Assembly: GCF_017798205.1 (NCBI RefSeq)
Contig: NZ_CP060010.1
Coordinates: 2,604,001 to 2,668,000 of the forward strand
Direction: 5' to 3'
DNA: 64,000 bases
Source of the DNA: Cognatishimia activa
Lineage (GTDB): Bacteria > Pseudomonadota > Alphaproteobacteria > Rhodobacterales > Rhodobacteraceae
Numbering within the stretch: the stretch's first letter is position 1; the number at the start of each line of letters is the position of its first letter. A model generated the notes under the pieces. It searched no databases, was not told the DNA's origin, and saw only the letters and a list, made by a program, of their open reading frames with translations. The position numbers were made by a program, and so were the translations under genes. Positions 1-9,598 of this stretch are shown here, one piece after another.

Positions 1-683
1 AAGTGCAGGATAAGGTCGAGAAGCTCTCGGTCTCTGACGGTCTGCGTGCGGTGAAATTCGCTGAGGTCGTGGTGGTCTTGCTGGATGCGGCAATTCCCTT
101 TGAACAACAAGACCTTAGGATCGCAGACCTCGCCGAGCGCGAAGGCCGCGCCGTGGTGGTGGCCGTCAACAAATGGGACGTTGAGGACGCCAAGCAGGAA
201 AAACTGCGCGACCTTAAGGAAGCCTTCGGACGTCTGTTGCCACAGCTGCGGGGCGCACCTCTGATTACGGTGTCTGCGAAAACTGGCCGAGGTCTTGAAC
301 GCCTGCATGACGCCATCCTGCGCGCCTATGACGTGTGGAACCGTCGTGTCACCACGGCTCAACTGAACCGCTGGCTGACGGGCATGCTGGAACAGCACCC
401 GCCGCCCGCACCACAAGGCAAGCGGATCAAACTGCGGTATATGACACAGGCCAAATCCCGGCCTCCGGGATTTGTGGTGATGTGTAGCCATCCCGACAAG
501 ATGCCCGACAGCTATTCTCGTTATCTTGTCAATGGCTTGCGCGAAGACTTTGATATGCCAGGCACGCCGATCCGGCTGCATATGCGTGGGCAGGGGGATA
601 AGAACCCCTATAAAGGCACGCGCAAGAAGAACGCGGGTGCGCTGAAAAAGCACATCACGCCTCGGGCAAAGCGCGAGAAGTAA
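1..683 (+). CDS. der: Ribosome biogenesis GTPase Der (EngA), 5'-truncated by window edge
   Basis: Der is a tandem-GTPase that assists 50S subunit assembly. Only the last ~226 codons lie in the window. They hold the end of the second G domain, with the G4 motif NKWD at about residues 56-59 of the visible part and the G5 SAK at 91-93, followed by the C-terminal KH-like domain (about 137-215), recognisable from [11 protein letters not shown] and the SYxRYLxNxLRE stretch. A basic tail rich in Lys and Arg ends the protein, as usual for the family. The frame is open to the left edge, so the GTG at position 3 is not the start. A structured repeat begins 8 nt after the stop. Confidence 0.95.
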   Translation, partial: VQDKVEKLSVSDGLRAVKFAEVVVVLLDAAIPFEQQDLRIADLAEREGRAVVVAVNKWDVEDAKQEKLRDLKEAFGRLLPQLRGAPLITVSAKTGRGLERLHDAILRAYDVWNRRVTTAQLNRWLTGMLEQHPPPAPQGKRIKLRYMTQAKSRPPGFVVMCSHPDKMPDSYSRYLVNGLREDFDMPGTPIRLHMRGQGDKNPYKGTRKKNAGALKKHITPRAKREK

Positions 684-690
684 TCAGGGA

Positions 691-860
691 GCCATGCCCT
701 GCGGTGGACCGGGGGGCGGCGCACCAACGCATATTACAGCCACTTAATAGTCTCGGCATCCGTGAAAGCCAAAAATGTTGCGCGACAGGAGAGAATGCGC
801 CGGCCCATGGGGCCGGTCCGGCGCAGGGCATGGCGGGCCTAAGGCCCTTGATTCCATGCC
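691..860 (-). repeat. Structured intergenic repeat, copy A (~170 bp)
   Basis: Copy A of a four-member repeat family in this window. Read on the minus strand it begins just after the serS stop with hairpin 1 (GGCATGG/CCATGCC at 854-860 and 827-833, with GGGCC-TTA-GGCCC inside) and hairpin 2 (TGCGCCGG...CCGGCGCA, 796-825). It ends with a far arm at 691-711 that matches the inverted sequence of 814-834 at 19 of 21 positions. The far arm can therefore compete with the local hairpins. The core of ~80 bp between the arms is AT-richer. No target-site duplication is visible. The position suggests part of the serS 3' UTR. Confidence 0.8.
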
Positions 861-871
861 AGGTTTTTCCT

Positions 872-2164
872 TTAGGCCAGAATACCTTCTGCTGTCAGCG
901 TGAGCTTCCCACCCAGATAAGGGGCCAGTGCTGCGGGCAATGTCACAGAGCCGTCTTCCTGCTGCCCATTCTCAAGCACAGCAATCAGGCAGCGACCCAC
1001 GGCCAGACCCGAGCCGTTCAACGTATGCACATACTCAGGCTTGCCCCCGCCCGCGGGCTTGAACCGCGCGTTCATACGGCGGGCTTGGAAATCGCCCGTC
1101 GTGGAAACCGATGAGATCTCACGATAGGTTTTCTGACCCGGAATCCAGGCTTCGATGTCGTAAGTGCGACGTGCGCCAAAGCCCATGTCTCCGGTGCAAA
1201 GCACAACCGTGCGGTAAGGGATGCCAAGTTTCTCAAGGATCCCTTCGGCACAGCGCAGCATGCGTTTTTGTTCGGCGTCCGACTCGTCTGGATGCACGAT
1301 CGAAACCATCTCGACCTTTTCAAACTGATGCTGACGCAGCATGCCGGCGGTGTCACGGCCCGCAGAGCCCGCCTCAGAGCGGAAGCACAAAGTATGCGCG
1401 GTCATGCGGATCGGCAGGGCGCTTTCCTCAAGCACGTCGCCCGCCACCGTATAGGTCAGCGGCACCTCGGAGGTCGGCACCAGCCACCAGCCGTTGGTGG
1501 TCTGATAGCTGTCTTCGCCGAATTTCGGCAATTTATCGGTCCCATACATCGCCTCATCGCGCACCAGAACCGGAGAGTTCATCTCGGTCAGGCCATTTTC
1601 GTCCACATGGGTGTCGATCATGAACTGAGCCAAAGCGCGGTGGATGCGGGCAACTGCGCCCTTTAGCATCACAAAGCGTGCGCCAGAGATCTTGGCGGCG
1701 ACGTCGAAGTCCATCGAGGCGGCGACGCCTGCGATCTCGTAGTGTTCCTTGGCCGCAAAGGGCAGCTCAACAGCCTCGCCCCAGCGGTTGATTTCGACGT
1801 TGTCGTCCTCATCCCCCCCGTCGGGCACGTCTTCGGCAGGCGCATTAGCGATGCGGGCGAGGGCGTCGGTGAGTTGAGTGTCAAGCTCTTTGGCTTCGGC
1901 CTGCATAGCGGCGACTTCGGCTTTCTTCTCGGCCACCAGCGCGCGGAGGCGTTCGAATTCGGCCTCGTCTCCGCTGGCCTTTGCGGCGCCGACGGATTTG
2001 GAGGCTTTGTTCTGTTCCGCCTGCGCGGTTTCTGCCGCGGTGATTTTGGCGCGTCGTGCGGCGTCCATCTCCAAAAGGGATGAGGACATCGGCGCATCCC
2101 CACGGCGGGCGAGGGCGGCATCAAAAGCGGCCGGATTTTCACGGATCGCGCGGATGTCATGCAT
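872..2164 (-). CDS. serS: Seryl-tRNA synthetase
   Basis: Charges tRNA-Ser (and tRNA-Sec) with serine; class II synthetase, cytosolic homodimer. The 430 residues match the family length. The N-terminal part (about 30-105) is the long antiparallel coiled-coil arm that holds the tRNA variable loop. Class II motif 2 is seen at 261-285 ([14 protein letters not shown]... then QHQFEKVE), and motif 3 near the C-terminus ([17 protein letters not shown]). A TSE motif for serine binding is at 231-233. The start ATG at 2164 gives the canonical [11 protein letters not shown] opening. It is transcribed alone, away from yajC. Confidence 0.98.
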   Translation of the reverse strand: MHDIRAIRENPAAFDAALARRGDAPMSSSLLEMDAARRAKITAAETAQAEQNKASKSVGAAKASGDEAEFERLRALVAEKKAEVAAMQAEAKELDTQLTDALARIANAPAEDVPDGGDEDDNVEINRWGEAVELPFAAKEHYEIAGVAASMDFDVAAKISGARFVMLKGAVARIHRALAQFMIDTHVDENGLTEMNSPVLVRDEAMYGTDKLPKFGEDSYQTTNGWWLVPTSEVPLTYTVAGDVLEESALPIRMTAHTLCFRSEAGSAGRDTAGMLRQHQFEKVEMVSIVHPDESDAEQKRMLRCAEGILEKLGIPYRTVVLCTGDMGFGARRTYDIEAWIPGQKTYREISSVSTTGDFQARRMNARFKPAGGGKPEYVHTLNGSGLAVGRCLIAVLENGQQEDGSVTLPAALAPYLGGKLTLTAEGILA

Positions 2165-2381
2165 GGAACTTATCCTTTGAAGTGATTCAGGTTGTGAGCA
2201 CGCTTATGGCGCATTTTGCAGGCCTTGGTAAACCACAGCACGCGCCATTCCTGCCGCCTGTGGCAGAAGCCTTGTGCAATTGGATAAGAATGCCCAATCC
2301 CGCCTTGCATCTGCCCCCCATCACACATAGGTTCCATCCAAATTTCGCGCGGGGAGCCGCGCCAGACAAAGGATCCAAAAC

Positions 2382-2666
2382 ATGGAAGCTTTCGCCCAGT
2401 TTATGCCGCTTATTCTGATCTTTGCGATCATGTATTTCCTGCTGATCCGTCCGCAGCAGAAAAAAGTCAAAGAGCATCAGGCCATGGTGGCCGCTGTGCG
2501 TCGCGGTGACGAAGTGGTCACGCAGGGTGGTCTGATCGGCAAGGTCTCTAAGGTCAAAGACGGCGAGAACGAGCTGGAAGTCGAGATCGCGGATGGTGTT
2601 AAGGTGCGCGTGGTGCAGAACACCATCGCGGATGTGAAATCCAAGACCGAACCTGTCAAATCCTAA
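2382..2666 (+). CDS. yajC: Sec translocase accessory subunit YajC
   Basis: Small single-pass inner-membrane protein that associates with SecDF. The 94 residues contain one transmembrane helix at about 5-21 (FAQFMPLILIFAIMYFLLIRP), the family motif RPQQKKVKEHQ just after it, and a soluble beta-rich domain with GDEVVTQGGLIGKV. It starts the yajC-secD-secF run, 21 nt before secD. The upstream 200 bp carry no feature I can name with confidence. Confidence 0.96.
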   Translation: MEAFAQFMPLILIFAIMYFLLIRPQQKKVKEHQAMVAAVRRGDEVVTQGGLIGKVSKVKDGENELEVEIADGVKVRVVQNTIADVKSKTEPVKS

Positions 2667-2687
2667 ACGATCAAAGGATCCAGCCCT

Positions 2688-4349
2688 ATGCTGCAAATCG
2701 CGCTCTGGAAACGCGTTCTGATCTGGGCGACTTGTGCGCTGGGTCTTTTGCTTGCGATGCCCAATGGGTTTTACACCCGGGTGGAAACGCATAACGACGC
2801 TGTTGCTTCGCTTGAGGCGGGCTTTAGCGGCAATGGTATCGAAGAGCAGGCGGCCATGTGGCCGTCCTATCTGCCGTCCTCTTTGGTGAACCTGGGTCTG
2901 GATTTGCGCGGCGGTGCGCATTTGCTGGCCGAGGTGAAGGTCGCGGATGTTTATGCCGCACGTATGGAGGCTCTGTGGCCTGAGGTGCGTAACCTTTTGA
3001 GGGCTGAACGCGCCACAGTTGGCACGATCCGTTTGCAGCCAAGTGCGGATGATGAGCTGCGGGTTAAGATCTCAAAGCCTGAGGCGATTTCAGAGGCTGC
3101 TGCGATTGTTGGCACTTTGGCGCAGCCGGTTGTTTCTTTGACGGGTGTCGGATCCAATGATCTGTTGGTCAGCACCGATGGTGATACGATTGTCGTCACC
3201 CTGTCAGAGGCCGAGCGTGTCGCAACGGACGAACGCACCGTGCAGCAATCCCTTGAAATCATTCGCCGCCGGATTGACGAGGTCGGCACACGTGAACCGA
3301 CCATTCAACGTCAGGGCTCGGACCGGATCCTTATTCAGGTGCCGGGTATTGGCTCTGCCAGCGAGCTGAAAGACATCATCGGCACCACGGCGCAGCTGAC
3401 CTTCCAGCCGGTTGTGAGCCGCACGTCTGATGCGCAAGCCCCTGCGGGGTCCGGCAATGAGGTCCTGCCATCTTTGGACGACGCAGGCACCTTTTATATC
3501 CTTGAAAGCGCGCCTGTTGTGACCGGCGAAGAGCTGGTTGATGCACAGCCGAGCTTTGATCAGAACGGCCGTCCAGCTGTGTCCTTCCGGTTTAACCCAA
3601 GCGGGGCCCGTAAGTTTGGCGATTATACCGCCGAAAATATCGGCTCTCCCTTTGCGATTGTTTTGGACGAAGAGGTGATTTCGGCACCTGTGATCCAAAG
3701 TCATATCCCGGGTGGATCGGGGATCATCACCGGCAACTTTACGGTTGAAGAAAGCACCAATCTCGCTGTTCTCCTGCGGGCAGGGGCTCTGCCTGCGGGG
3801 CTTGATTTCCTTGAAGAGCGCACGATTGGCCCAGAGCTGGGGCAGGATAGCATCGAGGCAGGTCGGATCGCTTGTATCGTGGCTTTCGCCGCTGTGCTGG
3901 TCTTTATGCTCCTGAGCTACGGCACCTTTGGAATTTTCGCCAATATCGCGCTGATTATCAATGTGGGTCTGATCTTTGGCCTTTTGTCTCTGGTGGGCGC
4001 GACTCTAACCCTGCCGGGCATCGCGGGCATCGTTCTGACCATCGGTATGGCGGTGGACGCCAATGTGCTGGTGTTTGAACGGATCCGCGAAGAGATCAAA
4101 TCCGGCAAAGGGCCGGCAAGATCGATAGACCTTGGCTATGAAAAAGCGCTGAGCGCCATTCTGGACGCCAACATCACGACCTTCATCACTGCTGTGATCC
4201 TCTTCGCGATGGGCTCGGGCCCTGTGCGTGGCTTTGCGATTACGCTGGGCGTCGGCATCCTGACCTCGGTCTTTACCGCGATCTTTGTCACGCGCCTGAT
4301 GGTGATTATCTGGTTTGAACGCCGCCGACCTAAGAAGCTGGAGGTGTAA
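2688..4349 (+). CDS. secD: Protein translocase subunit SecD
   Basis: Inner-membrane RND-type partner of SecYEG that uses proton motive force to complete export. 553 residues: TM1 at about 8-27, the conserved D1 motif LGLDLRGGAHLL at 69-80, a large periplasmic P1 region, then five TM helices from about 390. The motif AVDANVLVFERIREE in TM4 is the RND-family signature and carries the proton-relay Asp. A GDYTAENIGSPFAIVLD segment marks the P1 head. The secF gene follows after 3 nt, so the two are translationally coupled. Confidence 0.97.
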   Translation: MLQIALWKRVLIWATCALGLLLAMPNGFYTRVETHNDAVASLEAGFSGNGIEEQAAMWPSYLPSSLVNLGLDLRGGAHLLAEVKVADVYAARMEALWPEVRNLLRAERATVGTIRLQPSADDELRVKISKPEAISEAAAIVGTLAQPVVSLTGVGSNDLLVSTDGDTIVVTLSEAERVATDERTVQQSLEIIRRRIDEVGTREPTIQRQGSDRILIQVPGIGSASELKDIIGTTAQLTFQPVVSRTSDAQAPAGSGNEVLPSLDDAGTFYILESAPVVTGEELVDAQPSFDQNGRPAVSFRFNPSGARKFGDYTAENIGSPFAIVLDEEVISAPVIQSHIPGGSGIITGNFTVEESTNLAVLLRAGALPAGLDFLEERTIGPELGQDSIEAGRIACIVAFAAVLVFMLLSYGTFGIFANIALIINVGLIFGLLSLVGATLTLPGIAGIVLTIGMAVDANVLVFERIREEIKSGKGPARSIDLGYEKALSAILDANITTFITAVILFAMGSGPVRGFAITLGVGILTSVFTAIFVTRLMVIIWFERRRPKKLEV

Positions 4350-4352
4350 GAG

Positions 4353-5321
4353 ATGCGCCTGAGACTTGTTCCAAAAGAAACAAACTGGGATTTCTTTAGC
4401 AAATCCACGCTGACGCTTGGGTTTTCCGGGTTCCTGATCGTGCTGGCCTTGGTGTCCTTCTTTCTGCAGGGCCTGAACTTTGGCATCGACTTCCGGGGCG
4501 GTACGACCATTAGGACCGAAAGCACCGTGGCAGTTGACGTCGGCGCCTATCGCGGCGCGATTGAGCCGCTGGGTCTGGGCGATGTCACGATCACCGAAGT
4601 CTTTGACCCGACCTTTGAAGAAAACCAGAACGTGTCGATGATCCGCATTCAGGCGCAAGAGGGACAAGAGTCTGTGTCCGCCGAAGTCGTGCGCGATGTT
4701 GAGGCCGCTTTGAAAGAGGTCGCGCCGGATATTGTCTTTGTTCAGGTAGAATCCGTGGGCCCGAAAGTGTCTGGCGAGTTGATCCAGACGGCGGTCATTG
4801 CGGTCGTTCTCGCGATTGCGGCGGTGCTTGTCTATATCTGGTTGCGCTTTGAATGGCAGTTTGCTGTGGGCGCGGTGGCTGCGCTGGTGCACGACGTTGT
4901 GCTTACCATCGGTGTTTTCTCGGAACTGCAGATCAGGTTTGATCTGGCGATCATCGCGGCGCTGCTGACCATCGTTGGCTACTCGCTGAATGATACCGTG
5001 GTTGTCTTTGACCGCGTTCGGGAAAACCTGCGCAAGTATAAGAAGAAAGACCTGAAAGAGGTCCTCAACCTCTCGATCAACGAGACGCTCAGCCGGACCG
5101 TGATGACCTCGGTTACCACCTTGTTGGCGCTGATCTCGCTCTTCGTTCTGGGTGGCGACGTTATCCGGGGCTTCGTCTTTGCGATGATCTGGGGCGTGAT
5201 TGTCGGGACATATTCGTCCGTCTTCGTCGCCTCGGCAGTCTTGCTGAAATTGGGCGTGAAACGCGACTGGTCCAAGCCTGACGCAAATGCAGGCAACCAA
5301 TACGCAAACATTGATGCCTGA
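4353..5321 (+). CDS. secF: Protein translocase subunit SecF
   Basis: Forms the SecDF heterocomplex with the preceding gene. 322 residues with TM1 at about 21-39, the motif LNFGIDFRGGT at 41-51, a short periplasmic domain, and five C-terminal TM helices including VGYSLNDTVVVFDRVRENLRK, the SecF version of the RND helix 4 motif. The start is 3 nt after the secD stop. The 3' end overlaps the possible first ATG of the next gene (5287), but the better start of that gene is 5314, still an overlap of 8 nt. Confidence 0.97.
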   Translation: MRLRLVPKETNWDFFSKSTLTLGFSGFLIVLALVSFFLQGLNFGIDFRGGTTIRTESTVAVDVGAYRGAIEPLGLGDVTITEVFDPTFEENQNVSMIRIQAQEGQESVSAEVVRDVEAALKEVAPDIVFVQVESVGPKVSGELIQTAVIAVVLAIAAVLVYIWLRFEWQFAVGAVAALVHDVVLTIGVFSELQIRFDLAIIAALLTIVGYSLNDTVVVFDRVRENLRKYKKKDLKEVLNLSINETLSRTVMTSVTTLLALISLFVLGGDVIRGFVFAMIWGVIVGTYSSVFVASAVLLKLGVKRDWSKPDANAGNQYANIDA

Positions 5322-6066
5322 TCTCATCAGCCAAGCCTTAGCCACCGATGGGCTAGGGTGGTTGGTTCTGACCATGACAGTCGCGGGCATCGTCCGCGGC
5401 TTCACTGGTTTTGGGACCGGGATGATCTTTGCGCCGATTGGGTTTCTGTTCCTCGAGGTCACCGACGTCGTGCTGTTGCTGGCGATCACGGGCTTTGCAA
5501 GCACGGCGGCTTTGCTGCCAAAAGCTGTGCGGGATGGAGATATCAAAGAGGTCTCGAAGCTCGGGATTGCCGCGATCATCACAGTGCCCTTCGGGATCTG
5601 GCTGATTACGCTCTTTACGCCGGATGCGATCCGCTGGCTGGCTTGTTTCATCGCCGGAGGACTGGTGGTCGCGTTGCTTTTGGGCTGGCGCTATCGCGGG
5701 CCGATCACCACGCCGCGCTTGTTCGGCATCGGTGCAGCGGGCGGTATTTTCGGAGGCCTCACGGGGCTGACAGGCCCAGCGGTGATCCTGTTCTATCTGG
5801 CGAATGGCTCTCGCGCGGTCGTCGTGCGTGCCAATACGATCCTGTTTCTGGCCACTCTGGATATCGCGCTGGCGGCTAACCTCTTTGCCAAAGACCTGAT
5901 CCGCGCGGAAATCGTCGGGCTCGCCTTGGTGCTGAGCGTGCCGTATTTCTTGACCTCGCTGATCGGGCAGCGCCTGTTCCGACCCAACTATGAACAGATC
6001 TACCGCCTTGCGGCCTATGGTATCATTGCGGGTTCGGTGGTGATTGGGTTACCTCTGTGGGACTGA
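5314..6066 (+). CDS. TSUP (TauE/SafE) family membrane permease
   Basis: Predicted transporter of the sulfite/organosulfonate exporter family, with about eight hydrophobic helices over 250 residues. The two family half-repeats are seen: GFTGFGTGMIFAPIGFLF near residue 24 and GGIFGGLTGLTGPAVILFYL near 140, both Gly-rich with the typical G-x-G-x-G/T pattern. Start 5314 (MPDLISQAL) is preferred over the in-frame ATG at 5287 because the latter overlaps secF by 35 nt. The substrate cannot be told from sequence. The position between secF and the ccm genes suggests co-transcription, not a shared function. Confidence 0.85.
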   Translation: MPDLISQALATDGLGWLVLTMTVAGIVRGFTGFGTGMIFAPIGFLFLEVTDVVLLLAITGFASTAALLPKAVRDGDIKEVSKLGIAAIITVPFGIWLITLFTPDAIRWLACFIAGGLVVALLLGWRYRGPITTPRLFGIGAAGGIFGGLTGLTGPAVILFYLANGSRAVVVRANTILFLATLDIALAANLFAKDLIRAEIVGLALVLSVPYFLTSLIGQRLFRPNYEQIYRLAAYGIIAGSVVIGLPLWD

Positions 6067-6076
6067 GGATGAAAAC

Positions 6077-6439
6077 ATGCAACTGACCGAAATCGACTAC
6101 CCTGACGCGCAGCCCATCGAGAGCTATGGGCCGGATTTCTTCCGCATCGGAGACGACAAGATCGCAGCCCCCGCTTTGGTGCATGCCAAAGGCGCGACGG
6201 TCTGGGGGGGCTTGGACGATCCCGCCAAGGTGATCGAACTGGCCACAGAAATCGATTTCATCCTTCTGGGCACCGGCGCTGACTTGCGCCACGCGCCGAA
6301 AGAGTTTCGCGAGGCACTAGAGGCCGCGGGCATTGGGGTTGAGGTCATGAAGACCTCGTCGGCCTGCCGCACCTACAATGTGCTGGTTTCGGAAGGGCGT
6401 CGTGTGGCGGCAGCGCTTTTGCCAGCGGGTGAGGGTTAA
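6077..6439 (+). CDS. Mth938-like (NDUFAF3/DUF498) domain protein
   Basis: 120-residue protein of the Mth938-like fold, whose eukaryotic member NDUFAF3 assists complex I assembly; the bacterial role is not established. Recognisable parts are the N-terminal IxSYGPDFFRI and the central core IDFILLGTGADLRHAPKE followed by GIGVEVMKTSSACRTYNVLVSEGRRVAAALLP. Start 6077 is chosen because GAGGA lies 8 nt upstream, and it removes an implausible leader from an upstream in-frame start. It abuts ccmA (TAA directly followed by ATG). Confidence 0.85.
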   Translation: MQLTEIDYPDAQPIESYGPDFFRIGDDKIAAPALVHAKGATVWGGLDDPAKVIELATEIDFILLGTGADLRHAPKEFREALEAAGIGVEVMKTSSACRTYNVLVSEGRRVAAALLPAGEG

Positions 6440-7054
6440 ATGCTGAAGGTCACCGATCTTGCGGTCGCGCGTGGCGGGATCGCTGTGCTGGAAGGCGTGA
6501 CGTTTGAGGTCGCCAAAGGCCAGGCCGTGATTCTGCGAGGCGACAATGGCTCGGGAAAAACCACCTTGCTGCGCACGATTGCGGGCTTGCAGGAGCCGCT
6601 GGCGGGGCAGGTGGACTGCGCCCCTGACAGCATCGCCTATGCTGCGCATCTGGACGGGATTAAAGCCAATCTAACCGTGGAAGAGAACCTAAAGTTCTGG
6701 GCCGATGTGTTTCAGTCAGATCAGATGGACAAGGCGGTTGAGGCCTTTGATCTGGGCGGGCTGTTGCAACGGCCCGCGAATACTCTGTCGGCGGGACAAA
6801 AACGCCGTCTGGGTCTGTCGCGTTTGTTGGTCACGGGCCGTGATATCTGGGTTCTGGACGAGCCGACCGTGTCGCTGGATGCCTTCACTGTCAAAGGCTT
6901 CGCCGAGATCGTAAAGGCCCATCTGGCGGCCGGAGGCTGTGCCCTGATCGCGACCCATGTGGATCTGGGCCTAGAGGGCGACACCCTCGACGTCATGCAA
7001 TTCTGCGCCAAGGGCGATAGCACCTTGTCCAGCTTTGACGAGGGCTTTTTATGA
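6440..7054 (+). CDS. ccmA: Heme exporter ATP-binding protein CcmA
   Basis: ATPase of the CcmABCD complex that releases holo-CcmE during cytochrome c maturation. 204 residues: Walker [10 protein letters not shown] at 34-42, the ABC signature [14 protein letters not shown] at 116-129, Walker B with catalytic Glu in DIWVLDEP at 135-142, and an H-loop ATHVDLGL near the end. Overlaps ccmB by 4 nt (ATGA), so translation is coupled. Confidence 0.96.
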   Translation: MLKVTDLAVARGGIAVLEGVTFEVAKGQAVILRGDNGSGKTTLLRTIAGLQEPLAGQVDCAPDSIAYAAHLDGIKANLTVEENLKFWADVFQSDQMDKAVEAFDLGGLLQRPANTLSAGQKRRLGLSRLLVTGRDIWVLDEPTVSLDAFTVKGFAEIVKAHLAAGGCALIATHVDLGLEGDTLDVMQFCAKGDSTLSSFDEGFL

Positions 7055-7707
7055 TCGCGCTTTTGCTGCGGGATCTGAAACTGGCCTTCCGCGCCGGTGG
7101 GGGCTTTGGCCTTGGCCTTGCGTTCTTTCTGATTGTTGTGGTGCTGGTGCCGTTCGGCGTTGGCCCTCAGACCGAGCTTTTGTCGCGTATCGCGGCGGGC
7201 ATCCTCTGGGTCGGCGCGCTATTGGCCTGCCTTCTGTCGCTGGACCGTCTGTTTGCGCTCGATTGGGAGGACGGCTCGCTGGATTTGCTGGCGACCTCTC
7301 CGCTGCCGCTTGAGGCGGTCGCTGTCAGCAAAGCGCTCGCCCATTGGCTCACGACCGGACTGCCGCTTGTTGTCGCATCCCCTGTCTTTGGCCTGCTTTT
7401 GGGCTTACCTGAAGCGGGATATATCTTTGTGGTTCTGTCGCTTTTGATCGGCACACCCGCGCTGAGTTTCATCGGCGCTTTCGGCGCGGCCCTCACAGTG
7501 GGGATCAAACGCGGTGGGCTGTTGCTGTCTCTCTTGGTGTTGCCGCTCTATGTGCCGACGCTGATTTTCGGTGCAGAGGTCGCACGGCGCGGCAGTGAAG
7601 GACTGGCCGTGCAAACTCCGCTGCTTTTGCTGGCGGGGATCACATTTGGGTCAATGGCGCTTTTGCCCTTCGCGAGCGCCTTGGTCTTGCGGGTGAATTT
7701 GAGGTAA
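7051..7707 (+). CDS. ccmB: Heme exporter membrane protein CcmB
   Basis: Six-helix inner-membrane partner of CcmA. The 218 residues show the family motif [27 protein letters not shown] after TM2 and [36 protein letters not shown] near TM4-5. Start codon overlaps the ccmA stop. A 37-nt spacer with a purine-rich ribosome site leads to ccmC. Confidence 0.96.
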   Translation: MIALLLRDLKLAFRAGGGFGLGLAFFLIVVVLVPFGVGPQTELLSRIAAGILWVGALLACLLSLDRLFALDWEDGSLDLLATSPLPLEAVAVSKALAHWLTTGLPLVVASPVFGLLLGLPEAGYIFVVLSLLIGTPALSFIGAFGAALTVGIKRGGLLLSLLVLPLYVPTLIFGAEVARRGSEGLAVQTPLLLLAGITFGSMALLPFASALVLRVNLR

Positions 7708-7744
7708 GCACGGGATCACCGTGCAAGGAAGGAAGAGTAAGATC

Positions 7745-8500
7745 ATGAGGCTGAACGCTTTGTGGGAATACGCCAACCCAGTAAAGTTCATGCGTCTGAC
7801 GGACCGTGTGCTGCCTGTGGTGTCTGTGCTGGCTTTAGGGGCCATGGCCCTTGGGCTGGTCTGGGGCTTTTTCTTTACGCCCGATGATTTTCGGCAAGGA
7901 TCCACAGTTAAGATCATCTATCTGCATGTGCCCTCCGCCATGATGGCGATTTCGGCCTGGTTCATGATGCTGGTGACCTCGCTGATCTGGCTTATCCGTC
8001 GCCATCACGTCAGTGCTTTGGCCGCCAAGGCCGCAGCGCCTGTTGGGGCGGTTATGACGATCATCGGGCTGGTGACTGGCGCGATCTGGGGGCAGCCCAT
8101 GTGGGGGACTTGGTGGGCCTGGGATCCGCGTCTGACGTCCTTTCTGATCCTGTTCTTGTTCTACCTCGGCTATATCGCCCTTTGGGAAGCTGTCGAGGAC
8201 GGGGATACGGCGGCTGATCTCACCTCAGCGCTCTGTCTGGTGGGGTCAGTGTTCGCGTTTCTCAGCCGCTATGCGGTGAACTTTTGGAACCAGGGTCTGC
8301 ATCAGGGCGCCAGCGTTCTGCGGGCGGGGGCCATTGCCGGAGACACTGAGGAACGAGTCAGCAATGTCTTTGCCGTGCCGCTGTTCATTTCCATGGCCGG
8401 ATTTGTGTTGTTTTTCATCGCCTTGGTGCTGTTGCGGACGCGAACTGAGATCCGCCTGCGCCGTGCCAAAGCGCTCATCGCGCGGGAGCGTTTGTCATGA
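7745..8500 (+). CDS. ccmC: Heme-handling protein CcmC
   Basis: Presents heme to CcmE at the periplasmic face. The tryptophan-rich motif WWAWDPRLTS at about 123-132 is diagnostic, and the two periplasmic heme-ligand histidines are seen in YLHVPSAMM (about 61) and FWNQGLHQG (about 176). Six hydrophobic helices. Start 7745 is chosen over 7721 because AAGGAAGGAAGAG lies immediately upstream of 7745. The 3' end overlaps ccmD by 4 nt. Confidence 0.96.
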   Translation: MRLNALWEYANPVKFMRLTDRVLPVVSVLALGAMALGLVWGFFFTPDDFRQGSTVKIIYLHVPSAMMAISAWFMMLVTSLIWLIRRHHVSALAAKAAAPVGAVMTIIGLVTGAIWGQPMWGTWWAWDPRLTSFLILFLFYLGYIALWEAVEDGDTAADLTSALCLVGSVFAFLSRYAVNFWNQGLHQGASVLRAGAIAGDTEERVSNVFAVPLFISMAGFVLFFIALVLLRTRTEIRLRRAKALIARERLS

Positions 8501-8652
8501 TACCAGACCTCGGGAAATACGCGGGCGAAGTGCTGTCGTCCTATGTGGCGTCTTTGGTCTTGCTGGCAGGTTTGGTGATCGTCAGCTTACGTGCTTCGCG
8601 CAAAGCCAAGGCGGCCTTGGAAGCTTTGGAAAAGGACCGTCAGAATGGCTAG
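8497..8652 (+). CDS. ccmD: Heme exporter small subunit CcmD
   Basis: A 51-residue single-pass membrane protein that the Ccm complex needs for holo-CcmE release. It has the expected layout: short N-terminus, helix at about 14-31 (SSYVASLVLLAGLVIVSL), then a basic amphipathic tail RASRKAKAALEALEKDRQNG. It starts in the ccmC stop (ATGA overlap) and ends inside the start region of ccmG. It is too short for length-filtered gene calls, but the position and topology are decisive. Confidence 0.9.
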   Translation: MIPDLGKYAGEVLSSYVASLVLLAGLVIVSLRASRKAKAALEALEKDRQNG

Positions 8653-9175
8653 GATCTCGCCTTTGATGATCGCGCCACCGGCTATTTTTTTGGGCCTTGC
8701 GACGCTGTTTTTTGTCGGCATGCAACGGGACAATCCGGACGAGCTGCCAAGTGCGATGGTGGGTCGCCAAGCGCCCGAGGTGGCTGTCGCGCCCGTCAGC
8801 TATGCCGAGACATTTGACGCAAGTGACCTGCGCAGCGGCGAGCTGACTATGGTGAATTTCTGGGCAAGCTGGTGCGCGCCCTGTCGGACGGAACACCCGA
8901 CGTTGATGCAATTGAAGGACTCTGGCATCAAAATCATGGGTGTGAACTACAAAGACAACGAAGGAAACGCCGCTGGCTTCATTGAGGAACTCGGTGATCC
9001 CTTTGCCAAAGGCGGTGCGGATCCCAACGGGCGTATGGCGCTGGAATGGGGCGTTTATGGCGTGCCCGAGACCTATATCATCGACGAAGACGGCACGGTG
9101 CTGATGCGCATCGCAGGCCCGCTGACGCAACGCGAAATGGCCGCAAGGGTGCAGCCACTCTTGGACGCGCGCTAG
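8645..9175 (+). CDS. ccmG: Periplasmic thiol:disulfide oxidoreductase CcmG/DsbE
   Basis: Membrane-tethered thioredoxin that keeps apocytochrome c or CcmH reduced. 176 residues: N-terminal anchor at about 6-25, then a thioredoxin fold with active site WCAPC (Cys77 and Cys80) and the cis-Pro loop GVYGVPETYIID. Start 8645 overlaps the end of ccmD by 8 nt and avoids an 18-residue basic extension lacking a ribosome site. Closes the ccmABCDG run; ccmE, F and H are not in this window. Confidence 0.94.
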   Translation: MARISPLMIAPPAIFLGLATLFFVGMQRDNPDELPSAMVGRQAPEVAVAPVSYAETFDASDLRSGELTMVNFWASWCAPCRTEHPTLMQLKDSGIKIMGVNYKDNEGNAAGFIEELGDPFAKGGADPNGRMALEWGVYGVPETYIIDEDGTVLMRIAGPLTQREMAARVQPLLDAR

Positions 9176-9178
9176 GGA

Positions 9179-9538
9179 TTAGGCCGAAGCCTGTGAGATC
9201 GCTAGGTCTCCGGCAAGTTCCAGTTTCAGGAATTTGCGTTTCTCGGCGTTGACGCGTTCGATCATGCCAGGGATGAGGAAGGCGTCAACGACGACCCAAA
9301 TGCCAAGGGGGATCAACAGAAAGAACCCGACCGCAATGATCGCCGTGGCCACACCGACCAGCCAAAGCACAAGCATGACAACGCCGCTGCTGGTGCGACC
9401 CAGATAAAAACGATGGCCGCCAAGTCCCCCAAGGAAAAACCAGATTAAATAGGCCACCCCTGTGGATTTCTTCTCGTTTTGAAGGCGCTGCTCAATTAGG
9501 ATTTGTTGCTCTGTGGTCAGGGACACGGATTTCTCCAT
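9179..9538 (-). CDS. TM2 domain membrane protein
   Basis: 119 residues. The TM2 domain is seen at about 26-85: YLIWFFLGGLGGHRFYLGRTSSGVVMLV, a pair of helices separated by a short loop, with the DRF-like GxHRFYLG motif. A short soluble C-terminus follows. Function unknown in bacteria. It is convergent with ccmG, with only 3 nt between the stops. Confidence 0.8.
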   Translation of the reverse strand: MEKSVSLTTEQQILIEQRLQNEKKSTGVAYLIWFFLGGLGGHRFYLGRTSSGVVMLVLWLVGVATAIIAVGFFLLIPLGIWVVVDAFLIPGMIERVNAEKRKFLKLELAGDLAISQASA

Positions 9539-9598
9539 TTAAACTAATAAAGAAACCGCTAATCCCAAAAGCTTATCAAAGCGTTAACGTCGATGCCT

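Noticed and set aside
4005-5651. Open minus-strand frame of ~548 codons opposite secD/secF
   Set aside because: Fully antisense to secDF, which have unambiguous motifs; residue composition is typical of a shadow frame in GC-rich DNA (His, Arg, Asp excess, no domains).
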